Origin: Campylobacter sputorum
GTDB taxonomy: Bacteria > Campylobacterota > Campylobacteria > Campylobacterales > Campylobacteraceae
Assembly (NCBI RefSeq): GCF_002220775.1
Contig: NZ_CP019685.1
Location: 62,001-126,000 of the forward strand
Reading direction: 5' to 3'
Length of the DNA: 64,000 nucleotides
Shown here: in pieces, positions 45,386 to 57,512 of the stretch
Position numbering within the stretch: position 1 is the stretch's first letter
Layout: each line of letters opens with the position of its first letter
The notes under the pieces: model-generated
Told to the model about the DNA's origin: nothing
Database searches by the model: none
Seen by the model: the letters and a program-made list of their open reading frames with translations, nothing else
Made by a program: the position numbers and the translations under genes

Positions 45386-46049
45386 TGACAGCTATAAATC
45401 CAGTATAAGATAGATAAAGTCCAAACATTATCATCAAAATGCAGCTGATATAGTGCATTGCTGTTTTAAAATTATCACTAATTACTCTAGATAGAAAAGA
45501 AAAACCAAATAGTGCTGGTAATGTGCAAATTCCAAAAACAAGCATTATTAAAATCGAATTTATAATATTTCCACTACTTATCGCCATTGCTGCAAAAAAA
45601 TACACTATTCCACAAGGTATAAGTCCGTTTAAAAATCCAAGCACTCCAAATGCTTTTAGTGATGAGAGACCCATATAGTTTTTTATTTTAGTTTTAAACA
45701 CAGATGTAAAAATTTTATCATTTTCTAGCATTTTAAGCAGTTTTCCTCTTTTTAATAAACTTACACCTATTAAAACCAAAAACATTCCAAGAGCAAAATA
45801 CAAATATGCTCTAGTTTTTAAAGAAAGTGCAAAAAGTGATCCAAATGCTCCAAAGCACGTACCAATCAGGACATAAGCTAAAATTCTATAAAAATGATAA
45901 GTAAAAACATATAATGGTCTTTTTGACTCATTGATATTATTTAGCTTCATATTGTAAGCTATAACAAATCCCCCACACATCCCAAGACAATGCCCAAAAC
46001 TTGCAGTAAAAGATATCATAGCTACATTTATGAGTTCAAAAACACTCAT
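45378..46049 (-). CDS. TauE/SafE-like membrane protein with GHCLGMCGG motif
   Basis: Six or so transmembrane helices in 223 residues, beginning MSVFELINVAMISFTASFGHCLGMCGGFVIAY. The cysteine-containing GHCxGMCGG motif marks the COG2836 group that often accompanies cbb3 oxidase genes and may handle copper, rather than true sulfite exporters. It overlaps carA by 4 bases and the kinase gene by 8. Confidence 0.75.
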   Translation of the reverse strand: MSVFELINVAMISFTASFGHCLGMCGGFVIAYNMKLNNINESKRPLYVFTYHFYRILAYVLIGTCFGAFGSLFALSLKTRAYLYFALGMFLVLIGVSLLKRGKLLKMLENDKIFTSVFKTKIKNYMGLSSLKAFGVLGFLNGLIPCGIVYFFAAMAISSGNIINSILIMLVFGICTLPALFGFSFLSRVISDNFKTAMHYISCILMIMFGLYLSYTGFIAVNA

Positions 46050-47164
46050 AAAATATCCAAAAACTCTTTAAATATATACTTGCTTTCATTTGGTCCACTA
46101 CTAGCCTCAGGGTGGTGTTGAACTGAGAAGATTTTTCCGCTATTGTATCTCACGCCCTCTATGGTTCCATCAAAAAGATTTCTATGTGTAATTTGAGCTA
46201 TCTCGCTAATGCTTTCAGGAACATTATAGTTATGATTTTGTGTTGTAATCTCTATACTTTTTGTTTGTAAATTTATAACAGGGTGATTTGCACCGTGTTG
46301 TCCAAATTTAAGTTTATAAGTTTCATACCCATGAGCATTGCTTAAAAGTTGGTGTCCAAGGCAAATTCCAAACATAGGAATATTTGCTTTTATAAGCTCT
46401 TTGATTTGAGCTATTTCATCTTTTAGCATTTTTGGCTCACCTGGTCCGTTACTTAAAAATACGCCTTGAATTTCGCCTTTTTTAAATTTATCTATCAAAA
46501 TTCCGGCTTTTACATCATGTGGATAAACTTCTACTTCTATACCAACCTCACAAAGCTCATTTAGTATATTTTTTTTACAGCCATAGTCGATAACTGCTAC
46601 TTTTTTACCTTCTGAATTTAAGGCATTAAAGCTTTTTTTATCATGATTCCAAGCGGCTTGGTTATGATAATATGAGTTTTTTGTGCTAACTAGCTTTACA
46701 TAGTTAATTTCATCTATCTTTGCCGAGGCTAAAAGTTCTTTTTTTAGCTCTTCTTTATCACTTATAGTTGTAGAAATAATAGCATTTAAACTCCCATTAT
46801 CTCTTAAAATACTAGTAAGATATCTTGTATCTATGTCATAAACTCCTATCTTGTTTTGTTCTTCAAAAAATTTTTCTAGTGTTTTTTGTGATCTGAAATT
46901 TGATGGCGTGTTGTTAAATTTACGCATAATAACGCCACTTGCATAAATTTTTGAACTCTCCATATCATCTTCATTTATACCAACTATGCCAATTTCTGGC
47001 ATTGTAAAAACTATGAATTGACCAGCATAGCTTGGATCGCTCATTATCTCTTCATAACCACTCATAGAAGTGTTAAAAACCATTTCACCACAAACGGTCC
47101 CGCTTTTTCCAAATGCTTTTGCTTTTAAGTAGACGCCATTTTCAAGATAGATATATGCATCCAT
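46046..47164 (-). CDS. carA: carbamoyl-phosphate synthase small subunit
   Basis: Glutamine amidotransferase subunit providing ammonia for arginine and pyrimidine synthesis. MVFNTSMSGYEEIMSDPSYAGQ is the N-terminal signature. The GATase domain has GPGEP, the nucleophile GICLGHQLLS and the catalytic HPEAS near the C-terminus (QHHPEASSGP). 372 residues. carB is not in the window. It overlaps DUF507 by a single base. Confidence 0.95.
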   Translation of the reverse strand: MDAYIYLENGVYLKAKAFGKSGTVCGEMVFNTSMSGYEEIMSDPSYAGQFIVFTMPEIGIVGINEDDMESSKIYASGVIMRKFNNTPSNFRSQKTLEKFFEEQNKIGVYDIDTRYLTSILRDNGSLNAIISTTISDKEELKKELLASAKIDEINYVKLVSTKNSYYHNQAAWNHDKKSFNALNSEGKKVAVIDYGCKKNILNELCEVGIEVEVYPHDVKAGILIDKFKKGEIQGVFLSNGPGEPKMLKDEIAQIKELIKANIPMFGICLGHQLLSNAHGYETYKLKFGQHGANHPVINLQTKSIEITTQNHNYNVPESISEIAQITHRNLFDGTIEGVRYNSGKIFSVQHHPEASSGPNESKYIFKEFLDIL

Positions 47165-47715
47165 TAATAAAATCCTTTTTTACTTAGCTCTTCTTTGTAT
47201 AATTTTTCAAATACCAAGTCATACTCATCGGTTCCTGGTATTAACTTCTTTTTATAATTTTCTATCTTTTTTAAAACTTCATTTTCTACATCGTCATAAC
47301 TTTTTATATAAGCTTCAATAGAACTATAAATAATATTTTTTATCTTGTTTTCAGAAACATTATAATCAATAACGCCTTTTTTCCATAATGTTTCTAAAAT
47401 TTCCCTTGAAACATTGCTATATCTATCATCGTAAGATAAAGTTACATCATATTCATCTGCAAGTTTTTTCTTAACAAGCCAAAACATACTTTTTCTATCT
47501 ATATTTCTTTCATCCATTTCGCTTTCGTTTTGTGCTAAAAGTTCATTAACTCTTTCTTCTAGTGCTCTTTCTTTTGCAATATCTGCATTTAATATCTGCG
47601 TTGCAATCTGTTCTATACGCTCGGTTCCGCCATTTATAGTTACCATTTTTGAATTTAAAAGATCTAGTGATATTTTTCTTGATATATAAGGTGTGTGTGG
47701 TTCTTTGATACGCAT
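47164..47715 (-). CDS. DUF507 family protein
   Basis: 183 residues beginning MRIKEPHTPYISRKISLDLLNS, two repeat-like halves (residues about 1-90 and 90-183), mostly charged helix and no membrane segment. The family is common in Campylobacterota and Aquificota and has no known function. It precedes carA in a probable operon, as in C. jejuni. Confidence 0.75.
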   Translation of the reverse strand: MRIKEPHTPYISRKISLDLLNSKMVTINGGTERIEQIATQILNADIAKERALEERVNELLAQNESEMDERNIDRKSMFWLVKKKLADEYDVTLSYDDRYSNVSREILETLWKKGVIDYNVSENKIKNIIYSSIEAYIKSYDDVENEVLKKIENYKKKLIPGTDEYDLVFEKLYKEELSKKGFY

Positions 47716-47779
47716 TATTAAGCCTTTTTTAGATGTATTGTAGCTTAAATTAGGTAAAAAAATGTTAAAATTTATGAAT

Positions 47780-48328
47780 TTAAAATAGAGTTGGTTGTAT
47801 AAATTTCTTTATTTTAAATGTTTTTCTACTTATCTCACACTCTCCGTATTTTAAGATAGCTTGCAAATGTGAGTTTGTGCCATACCCTTTATGTTTTTTA
47901 TATCCGTAGTTTGGATAAATTTTATCAAAAAGTATCATTTGTCTATCCCTGCTAACCTTTGCTAAAATGCTTGCGGCTGAAACCTCTTTTATCTTAAGAT
48001 CGGCTTTTACTATAGTTTTTATGCCACTAACTCCGTAATTTAAATTTCCATCATAAATAATATCGCAATCTTTAAATTTATCTCTAAAAACTACTAAAGC
48101 TCTTTTTAAACACTCACTAAGTCCAAAATCATCAATAAATTTAGCATTAAAATACACTATAAGATATTCGCTGTTTTTAATAATTTTTTTAAACAACTCT
48201 TCTCTTTTTTTGGGAGTTAATTTTTTTGAATCAGTAAGCCCTTGTATGTCACTATGTAAAACACAAGCTGCAATCACAAGTTCGCCGGCTAATGCACCTC
48301 TGCCAGCTTCATCTATACCGCAAATCAT
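47780..48328 (-). CDS. rnhB: ribonuclease HII
   Basis: Removes RNA primers and single ribonucleotides from DNA. The N-terminus [24 protein letters not shown] carries the catalytic DEAGRG, followed by [15 protein letters not shown] and [14 protein letters not shown]. 182 residues is a little short but complete. It overlaps the DUF475 gene by 4 bases. Confidence 0.93.
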   Translation of the reverse strand: MICGIDEAGRGALAGELVIAACVLHSDIQGLTDSKKLTPKKREELFKKIIKNSEYLIVYFNAKFIDDFGLSECLKRALVVFRDKFKDCDIIYDGNLNYGVSGIKTIVKADLKIKEVSAASILAKVSRDRQMILFDKIYPNYGYKKHKGYGTNSHLQAILKYGECEISRKTFKIKKFIQPTLF

Positions 48329-49299
48329 ATATTTTTTTTATTATAAAGCACAGAACCAATAAACGCAGCTAATATAAATGCAAAGCCTATGGTTCCAGTT
48401 ACAATTTCACTTACTTCGTGAAAAACTTTAAAAAACATTATGAGTGCTAGGCAAAGTATCGCATAGTGTGCACCGTGTTCAAGGTATATAAATGAATCTA
48501 ATGTTTTTTTCTTAACCAAATATATCGTTATACTTCTTACAAACATAGCTCCTATGCCAAGTCCAATCATTATGATAAATATATTTTCACTTAGTGCAAA
48601 AGCCCCAATTACTCCATCAAAACTAAAACTAGCATCTAGAGTTTCAAGATATAAAAATCCCATAAGTCCGCTTCTGACACCACCTGAACTAAATTTTTCA
48701 TTAAAACTACTTATAATTATATGTAACAAAATAGCACTAAAATAAGCAATAGCATATGTTGAATTTTCTGTAATCCAAGTTATAAGAATTCCAACTGCGA
48801 TGGCTATAATCACGCTTATGCTCTGGATACTAGATGTAAATTTAGTTAACGGGTTGTTTTCTAGATGTTTAATCCAATGGGTATCTTTAGCATCATCAAA
48901 GAAAAATTCATTAAAAACCATAAGTAAAAATCCGCCACCAAAGATATAAATTTCGTTTTTATGATTTGAGAGTATTTCATGGTATTTATCAGGATTATTT
49001 AGTGCGAGCATAAATGTTTCAATCATTCCTATTTTAGCAGCAATAGATACTATTAGAATTGGAAAAATAAATCTCATTCCAAAAACAGCTATAGGAATTC
49101 CCCAAATTATAAATCTTTGTTGCCAAACAGGGGACATATTTTTTAGCACTTTTGCGTTTACAACAGCATTATCAAAACTAAGACTCACTTCTAAAATACC
49201 CAGTAAAAAACAGATATAAATAGCACTAAATCCACCTATATAATAAGACAAAATAAGACCAATGGCAGTAATTATAAAAGATGAGTAAAAGTATTTCAT
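48325..49299 (-). CDS. DUF475/TerC-like integral membrane protein
   Basis: About nine helices in 324 residues. Two acidic membrane motifs, [12 protein letters not shown] and [17 protein letters not shown], are the repeat typical of TerC/DUF475 proteins that probably bind metal ions in the membrane. Function unproven; manganese or other metal handling is likely. It lies between the motility-like pair and rnhB. Confidence 0.75.
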   Translation of the reverse strand: MKYFYSSFIITAIGLILSYYIGGFSAIYICFLLGILEVSLSFDNAVVNAKVLKNMSPVWQQRFIIWGIPIAVFGMRFIFPILIVSIAAKIGMIETFMLALNNPDKYHEILSNHKNEIYIFGGGFLLMVFNEFFFDDAKDTHWIKHLENNPLTKFTSSIQSISVIIAIAVGILITWITENSTYAIAYFSAILLHIIISSFNEKFSSGGVRSGLMGFLYLETLDASFSFDGVIGAFALSENIFIIMIGLGIGAMFVRSITIYLVKKKTLDSFIYLEHGAHYAILCLALIMFFKVFHEVSEIVTGTIGFAFILAAFIGSVLYNKKNI

Positions 49300-49305
49300 A
49301 TCTAG

Positions 49306-49853
49306 TTATTTTTCATTGTATAAAATGGTTTTATTATTTTCAAATGGCGGGCCTTTTTGTAAAATCAGTGTTATTTCTGATGCAATTTTAGGATCCATTT
49401 TTGCCATCACTGTTGAAATTTTTTTAGGTGGAAGGGCATACATAATAGTTGCTGCTTTTATAGCACCCATTTGTGTTAAAACATCAGCTGCTGCTTGATC
49501 TTTCATTTTAGAATAAGCTTCTGAGACTTTATCGGTTGTCATATTTTTCAGTTCTTTTAAAATTTCTTCATTTTTTTGGACAATTACTTGTATCTCTTTT
49601 TTTGTATTTTCTACTTTTGTCATTGTTGCGTTAATATCAGCTTCTTGTTTATCTAGTAAAGATTTTTTTTGTTCATTAAGAGAATTTAAAGATGCCTTGT
49701 AAGCTTCTAGAGCTTGTTTTGCTTCGTCTATTTTTTCAAGTTCTTTGATAAGTTCTGATTTTCTAGCTTCAAACAGTGTTGTGCAATCAATTGAATTACT
49801 ATTTTGTGCTTGTAGATTCAAAAATATCAATATTAATAAAATTATTATATTTT

Positions 49854-49857
<4 letters not shown>
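49306..49857 (-). CDS. MotE-like periplasmic coiled-coil protein
   Basis: Signal peptide (1-17), a central coiled coil (about 30-110, repeated Lys/Glu heptads) and a C-terminal domain ADVLTQMGAIKAATIMYALPPKKISTVMAKMDPKIASEI resembling MgtE-N/FliG-like helical repeats. Helicobacter MotE of this family acts as a flagellar-motor scaffold chaperone. In C. jejuni the same position holds Cj1496c as I recall. It overlaps the FliJ-like gene by 4 bases. Confidence 0.7.
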
Positions 49858-52400
<2,543 letters not shown>

Positions 52401-52459
52401 ATTATCTCCATTTTAAAATGTTATGATACTATTAATTAACAAATAAAAGGCTGAATTTA

Positions 52460-54961
52460 CTATTTGGTATTTTCACTTATAGTGTGAAAACTTATAACAT
52501 AATTTTTTATATTACCAACCTCATCTTTTATCTTAGTTACGCTAAACATAGATAAAATAGAACTATCATCGGCTGCTTTTATCCATAAAATATCCCTATA
52601 ATAATCAGTATGCCTTATATAATCTAGCACTTTTTTGTATTTTTTGATATCGTTTTTAGCAGATTTTAAAATTTTTAAATTTTGTCCTATTATATTTTGA
52701 TATCCAAAAAAATTATCAAAAGCCTTGTTTGTTTCTATTATGTTGCTTTTCTCATCTGTTATAATCATACTTTGAGAGGAATTTAAAAATACTTCTTTAT
52801 GTAAGATTGACAAATTTGTAAGTTTCTTTTGAAAATCTATATCCATGAGTCCACCATAAATAATCAAAGGCTCTTTATTTTGATCTCTTGTGATAATTTT
52901 ACCTCTTAATAAAACCCAAATTTCTTTGCCATCTTTTCCTATAACTCTAATCTCTTCTTTAAAAAAGTCTTTTTTATTGTTTGCATGTTCGCTTATAGAA
53001 TAATCTAGTTTTTTAAAATCATCTTCATTAACGAGTTTTTTAAATGAATTAATATTCATACTTATAACTTTATCTTTTGTATTTAAATCGAATTTTGTAG
53101 ATAGATTTTCGCTAAATGAAATAATATTTGTTTTTAAATTTATTTCAAAAGTTATTATGTTGCAAGACAATATTAGATTTTTGTATTTTTGTATTTGGTG
53201 TTCAAAATTATTTTTTTGTTTTAAAATATCTGCATAATTAATAGCATATATGATAGTTTGTATAGATTGTTTTTTGTTTTTTATGATTCTAAAAAATAAA
53301 TTAAACCAAGTGTATGTTCCATTTTTATGAAGAACCCTGCAAGGTTGTTCAAACTGAGTATTTACACTATTTATATGAGTTAATCTCATATTTGTTTTAA
53401 AAATACTTATGAGTTTGCTTACATCATCTGGATGTAATATTGTGTAAATATCAAAATTTTCATTCATTATCTCTTCTTGCTCATAGCCCAAAATTCTACT
53501 TACAGTATATGAAACAAAATTAACTTTTTTAAGGCCTCTATCGCTAAAATAAAATACGGTAAATGGTGATATATCTAAAATTTGATGTTCTTGTTTTATG
53601 CCTTTTATCAAATTTGTTTCGTATGTTATGTCTCTTGCGATTACTATTTGATACATTTTATTTTGTATTTTTGTATAACTTGTCTCGACTAAAACATCTT
53701 TTATACTCATATCACAGAGTATATGTTTAGCTTTAAAAATGTGTATTTTTTTATATGGATATCTAAGTTTTTCTAGTTCAAATTTATTTTCAGGAGTTAT
53801 ATCTATATCAAAGATAGTTTTGTTTAAAAGAGCTTCTTTTTTATATTTGTAAAATTTAATGGCACCCTTGCTAGCATCAATTATACTTCCATCATATGCA
53901 TTTATCATTAATATAATCAAAGAGCTTTGGTTAAATATATAGTTATCTTTATAATATGCGTCTTTTAAAAAATGTCTTATATCTTTATATTTTTTATACA
54001 TATATGATATGTCGTCTAAAATTTCATTGAAGTCTTCATTTTTAGATTTGTAACTTATGATATCTTCTTTTTTTATGTTAAAATTTCTTATGTTTTTTAT
54101 CATATTTTTAAGATTTTTTATAGGCAAGAGCAAATTTGTTTCAAGAGATTTTATAGTAAGCTTCATAGCTATAAACATAAGTATAAAAAAGCTTATCATA
54201 AGAATAACTATAAAAACAGATGGAGACAATGCATTAAATAAATTAAAATTATATAGTAAAATAAAGTGATATTTTGGATTTTTTGTAATTTTGTAGATTA
54301 TTAAATCTTTTTTTGTATTTAAATTTATGCCAAATGAGTTTATTTTTGTTAAACTGCCTAAATATTCGTAAATACTGCGATAATTCATTGTTTTTATATC
54401 TTCTTTAAAGATAGCATTTCCGCTTGAATTTAATAAAATAGTGTTTTTATCTAAAATTTTATTTTCATTAAAATATTCATATAATTTTTCTAAATTAAAT
54501 TCTCCAGCAAGATATCCATCCATATTTTTTATTATAAAAAATATGGACTTATCTTTATTTTTATATATTTTGGTTTTGCTTATGTGAAAAATAGATTCTT
54601 GATTTGGATTTTGCAAAATATACCCTGAGAAATTTGTAACATATTCAGCTTCATTGGTTGATTTGTCGATATTAAGCACATTTCCTTGTTTATCTAGATT
54701 ATATACAGCTCTTAAATACGGTATTTTCTGAAATAAAAAACTTGTATTAATATCATTTAATTGTGAATTTTGTATATCTTTTATAGTGTTTTGAATAAAA
54801 AAAGCAATCAAAGAGTCGCTTTTTTCCAAAGAAAAACTAATCTCTTTAGATATTTCATTAATTTTAAAGATAATGCTAAAAGCAAAAAATAATAAAACCA
54901 CAATTGTATATATTATGTTGTTTAAATATATATTTCTAATAGCTTTTGTTGATAAAACCAT
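52460..54961 (-). CDS. membrane sensor with four PAS domains and no output domain
   Basis: An 833-residue protein. TM1 is about residues 12-34, a periplasmic dCache-like sensing region runs to about 245, TM2 about 250-275. After a HAMP-like stretch come four PAS/PAC units (about 345-450, 465-580, 590-700 and 715-830). The first includes LIILMINAYDGSIIDASKGA, the last NSSQSMIITDEKSNIIETNKAFDNFFGY. No histidine kinase, GGDEF, EAL or methyl-accepting motif follows before the stop. It may be truncated or act through protein contacts. Confidence 0.7.
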   Translation of the reverse strand: MVLSTKAIRNIYLNNIIYTIVVLLFFAFSIIFKINEISKEISFSLEKSDSLIAFFIQNTIKDIQNSQLNDINTSFLFQKIPYLRAVYNLDKQGNVLNIDKSTNEAEYVTNFSGYILQNPNQESIFHISKTKIYKNKDKSIFFIIKNMDGYLAGEFNLEKLYEYFNENKILDKNTILLNSSGNAIFKEDIKTMNYRSIYEYLGSLTKINSFGINLNTKKDLIIYKITKNPKYHFILLYNFNLFNALSPSVFIVILMISFFILMFIAMKLTIKSLETNLLLPIKNLKNMIKNIRNFNIKKEDIISYKSKNEDFNEILDDISYMYKKYKDIRHFLKDAYYKDNYIFNQSSLIILMINAYDGSIIDASKGAIKFYKYKKEALLNKTIFDIDITPENKFELEKLRYPYKKIHIFKAKHILCDMSIKDVLVETSYTKIQNKMYQIVIARDITYETNLIKGIKQEHQILDISPFTVFYFSDRGLKKVNFVSYTVSRILGYEQEEIMNENFDIYTILHPDDVSKLISIFKTNMRLTHINSVNTQFEQPCRVLHKNGTYTWFNLFFRIIKNKKQSIQTIIYAINYADILKQKNNFEHQIQKYKNLILSCNIITFEINLKTNIISFSENLSTKFDLNTKDKVISMNINSFKKLVNEDDFKKLDYSISEHANNKKDFFKEEIRVIGKDGKEIWVLLRGKIITRDQNKEPLIIYGGLMDIDFQKKLTNLSILHKEVFLNSSQSMIITDEKSNIIETNKAFDNFFGYQNIIGQNLKILKSAKNDIKKYKKVLDYIRHTDYYRDILWIKAADDSSILSMFSVTKIKDEVGNIKNYVISFHTISENTK

Positions 54962-55046
54962 TTTTCGCTTTCAAATTTATTTTTGATTAATACAGTGAGC
55001 TATTTTATCTTAAATTTACTTTACTAAATATTATTTAAATCAAAGT

Positions 55047-55144
55047 TGGCGAGAAGGTGAGAGAATCGAACTCCCCACGAAACAGTCAACTGCCCCGTCC
55101 TCGGATTTGAAGTCCGCGAGATTCACCAGAATGCTTTACCTTCC
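55047..55144 (-). tRNA. selC: tRNA-Sec (UCA anticodon)
   Basis: A 98-base tRNA on the minus strand. The anticodon arm CGGAC-TTCAAA-TCCG shows TCA, with a long extra arm (GAGGACGGGGCAGTTGACTGT) and T arm GGGAG-TTCGATT-CTCTC; CCA is encoded. Acceptor strands GGAAGGT and ACCTTCT pair with a terminal G-U, leaving CG before CCA, so the first pair is irregular and the exact 5' end could shift by one. It reads the UGA codons for selenocysteine, matching selD/yedF. Confidence 0.93.
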
Positions 55145-55154
55145 ATAAATTGGA

Positions 55155-55160
55155 ATTATA
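55155..55160 (-). promoter_or_regulatory. -10 box of tRNA-Sec
   Basis: TATAAT on the minus strand 11 bases before the tRNA 5' end, an ideal distance for a transcription start at or just before the tRNA. Confidence 0.6.
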
Positions 55161-55224
55161 TCAGATTTTATATAAATTTTAGTTTGATTTTAGTAAAGTT
55201 AGTAAATGGTTTTTGGGGCAGATT

Positions 55225-55818
55225 ATGAGATACATGATTTTATTTTTGGTGCCTTTTTTTATTTGTGCTTGTTCAACTTTGCCGCCTGCTTTAAATATAC
55301 TTAGTGTTTTTGATCTATATTCTTCGTCACAAGATAGCAGAGATATCTACATACAAACAAAAGATAAAATCATAAAAACAAATATCCAATCACAAATTTT
55401 AGCCCATAAAACTCTAAGCAATTATGACATAGATGTAGAAAGTTTTTATGGCGAAGTTTTGTTGATAGGGGAGATAAATACCAAAAATGATGAACAAAAA
55501 GCTATAGATATTGCAAAAAGTGTTTCTGGAGTAAATAAGATAAGAACTTTTTTAATACCCAAAAATGCTAATTCTTGCAGTATTTATGAAAATAACTCAA
55601 TTTTACTTAAATTAAAAAAAGAATTTTATACGGATAATGTGGTTAAAGGTTCAACAATAAGAGTAAATGTGATACAATGTAAAGTTATTTTAAGTGGTGT
55701 TGTAAATACAACAAATGAACTAAAACACATAATGTGGTATTCTACTCATGTAGATAATGTAGATGAGGTTTATTCATTCATTCATGTGTTTGAAGAATTA
55801 AAAAACAAAAAGGATTAA
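55225..55818 (+). CDS. BON-domain lipoprotein
   Basis: 197 residues from ATG 55225, with a TTG alternative at 55213. Lipobox FFICAC. A BON-like repeat is visible at about residues 55-115 (NYDIDVESFYGEVLLIGEI, AIDIAKSVSGVNKIRTFLIPK) and a second at about 125-190 (TIRVNVIQCKVILSGVVN, STHVDNVDEVYSFIHVF). BON proteins such as DolP and OsmY guard the outer membrane. Two bases separate it from the ATPase gene, so they are likely cotranscribed. Confidence 0.75.
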   Translation: MRYMILFLVPFFICACSTLPPALNILSVFDLYSSSQDSRDIYIQTKDKIIKTNIQSQILAHKTLSNYDIDVESFYGEVLLIGEINTKNDEQKAIDIAKSVSGVNKIRTFLIPKNANSCSIYENNSILLKLKKEFYTDNVVKGSTIRVNVIQCKVILSGVVNTTNELKHIMWYSTHVDNVDEVYSFIHVFEELKNKKD

Positions 55819-55820
55819 AT

Positions 55821-56900
55821 TTGGATATATTGGATATGTTTTATCAAAATCCTCCTAAAATATCTAAATTTTACGATAGAAAAATTAGTATTGGTAGTGA
55901 TAAATTTATTTTAAAAGGTGCTATAAATTCTGGTAAAACAACTCTTTTAAAAGAGTGGCTTTTAAGAAATGGAAATGATGATGAAATTTTATATGTAAAT
56001 TTTGATGATATTAGATGTGATGAAAAATATATCAAAGAAAATTTAAGCAATTTTATACTTACTCATAAAAGACTAAAAGCTATTGCTTTAGATGGCATAA
56101 ACAGCGATTTTGATCTTGATTTTGTAAATTTAAAAGTAGGTTGTGCGACCAAAAATAACGAACTTAAATTCGAAAATTATGATGAAATTTATGTAAATAA
56201 TCTTGATTTTGAAGAATTTATGGTTTTTTATAAGAAAAAATTTGACATTAGAACTATGTTTAGTAGTTTTATAAATTACGGAAATGGCGCTGGTAGCGTG
56301 TTTTGTGATATCAATGATATGACTATATTTTTACAAAATATCTTGAAATCTAATTTAGACAAAACTCAGATAGAAATTTTAAAACAGTGCTGTGAGCTTA
56401 CAAATAAAACTTTTAGTGCAAATAGTATTTATAAATTTTTAAAAAAGGGTATGAAAATATCAAAAGATAGGGTTTATGAGACTATTTTTAAATTTGAAAA
56501 TGAAAAATATATAAATTTACTTCCTAAAATAAATCAGCCAAATGGTGCAAAGAAAATTTATATGAGCGATTTTGCGATTATTTCCGCCCTTAATGTTAAT
56601 AAAAATTTTCAAATTATTTTTTCAAATATAGTTTATTGTGAGCTTTTAAAACTTAAAAAAGAGTTTTTTTATGAAAATGATATCGATTTTTTTATACCTG
56701 ATTTAAATTTAGGAATATTGTGCATACCTTTTAGACCAAGTGATTTGATATTTTTAAAATTTAAAAAACTTATAAATAAACTTAAATATTTAAACATAAT
56801 AAAACTTATAGTTATTTCTATGTCAAATCAAGGTTTATTGGAGATAGAGGGCATAAAATGTGAAATAATGCCATTTTGGCAATTTAGTGCGAGTTTGTAA
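55821..56900 (+). CDS. AAA-like ATPase with DUF4143-like C-terminus
   Basis: A 359-residue protein starting at TTG 55821. Walker A GAINSGKTTLL (residues 32-42). The expected Walker B reads KAIALDGINSD, so the usual DE pair is missing at the conserved place. The middle holds a winged-helix-like region and the C-terminus (NIVYCELLKLKKEFFYENDIDFFIPD) resembles the DUF4143 half of COG1373 ATPases, which in many bacteria are of unknown role. It is coupled to the BON lipoprotein gene. Confidence 0.65.
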   Translation: MDILDMFYQNPPKISKFYDRKISIGSDKFILKGAINSGKTTLLKEWLLRNGNDDEILYVNFDDIRCDEKYIKENLSNFILTHKRLKAIALDGINSDFDLDFVNLKVGCATKNNELKFENYDEIYVNNLDFEEFMVFYKKKFDIRTMFSSFINYGNGAGSVFCDINDMTIFLQNILKSNLDKTQIEILKQCCELTNKTFSANSIYKFLKKGMKISKDRVYETIFKFENEKYINLLPKINQPNGAKKIYMSDFAIISALNVNKNFQIIFSNIVYCELLKLKKEFFYENDIDFFIPDLNLGILCIPFRPSDLIFLKFKKLINKLKYLNIIKLIVISMSNQGLLEIEGIKCEIMPFWQFSASL

Positions 56901-56929
56901 CAATGAAAGAGGGGCTTTTGCCCCTTAAA

Positions 56930-57367
56930 TTACCCTAACATAGCATTTAGCATCCAAATTCTTTTTTCTATACCAGCTATGTGATCTTCTGCAAATGCTA
57001 CTGTTGTAGAATCATCTTTCTCATCAGCCACTTCTCTTAGCTTTTTAAATGCTTTTAGTAGATACTCATAAGATTTTTTCATACCTTCTACTACATCTTT
57101 TGGGCAGAAAGTATCTGATTTTAAAGGTTCAACTTTTGATGTTTCCATTAAAGTTTTTGGGCAAACTATGGCTTTTCCTCCAAGTTGTATAGCTCTTTCA
57201 GCTGCATCATCAAAAAGTGTACTCATTTCCTCATAAGCTTCTTCTGTGTAATTGTGAATTGATACAAATTGTAATCCTTTTACATTCCAATGATAATTGT
57301 GAAACTGTATGTAGAGAATATTTGCATCCGCTTGTATTTGATTTAATTGCTCGATAACTTTTGACAT
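56930..57367 (-). CDS. dps: Dps-family DNA-protection and iron-storage protein
   Basis: I use ATG 57367 (GAGAAGGAGACAAT precedes it), giving 145 residues. Ferroxidase site residues appear in FHNYHWNVKGLQFVSIHNYTEEAYEEMSTLFDDAAERAIQLGG, with the inter-subunit His and Asp/Glu ligands. Dps mops up iron with peroxide and protects DNA. It is divergent from rmuC, with two inverted repeats between the genes. Confidence 0.92.
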   Translation of the reverse strand: MSKVIEQLNQIQADANILYIQFHNYHWNVKGLQFVSIHNYTEEAYEEMSTLFDDAAERAIQLGGKAIVCPKTLMETSKVEPLKSDTFCPKDVVEGMKKSYEYLLKAFKKLREVADEKDDSTTVAFAEDHIAGIEKRIWMLNAMLG

Positions 57368-57408
57368 ATTGTCTCCTTCTCGTTTAATTTTAGTAATCAT
57401 AACATATA

Positions 57409-57426
57409 AATTCTTAAATAAGAATT
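57409..57426. promoter_or_regulatory. inverted repeat upstream of dps
   Basis: AATTCTTA-AA-TAAGAATT, an 8-2-8 perfect repeat, 42 bases before the dps start. A candidate operator; the protein is unknown. Confidence 0.4.
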
Positions 57427-57450
57427 ATTACTATTTAAAATATTATATTT

Positions 57451-57473
57451 ATAATAACTAATGTTGTTATTAT
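57451..57473. promoter_or_regulatory. second inverted repeat in the dps-rmuC region
   Basis: ATAATAAC-N7-GTTATTAT, 8-7-8. It lies about 34 bases before the rmuC -10 box at 57507. Confidence 0.35.
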
Positions 57474-57506
57474 ATACAATTTAAATAAATAAATGGATAA
57501 AGTTGT

Positions 57507-57512
57507 TATAAT
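57507..57512 (+). promoter_or_regulatory. -10 box of rmuC
   Basis: GTTATAAT, 28 bases before the rmuC ATG. Confidence 0.55.
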
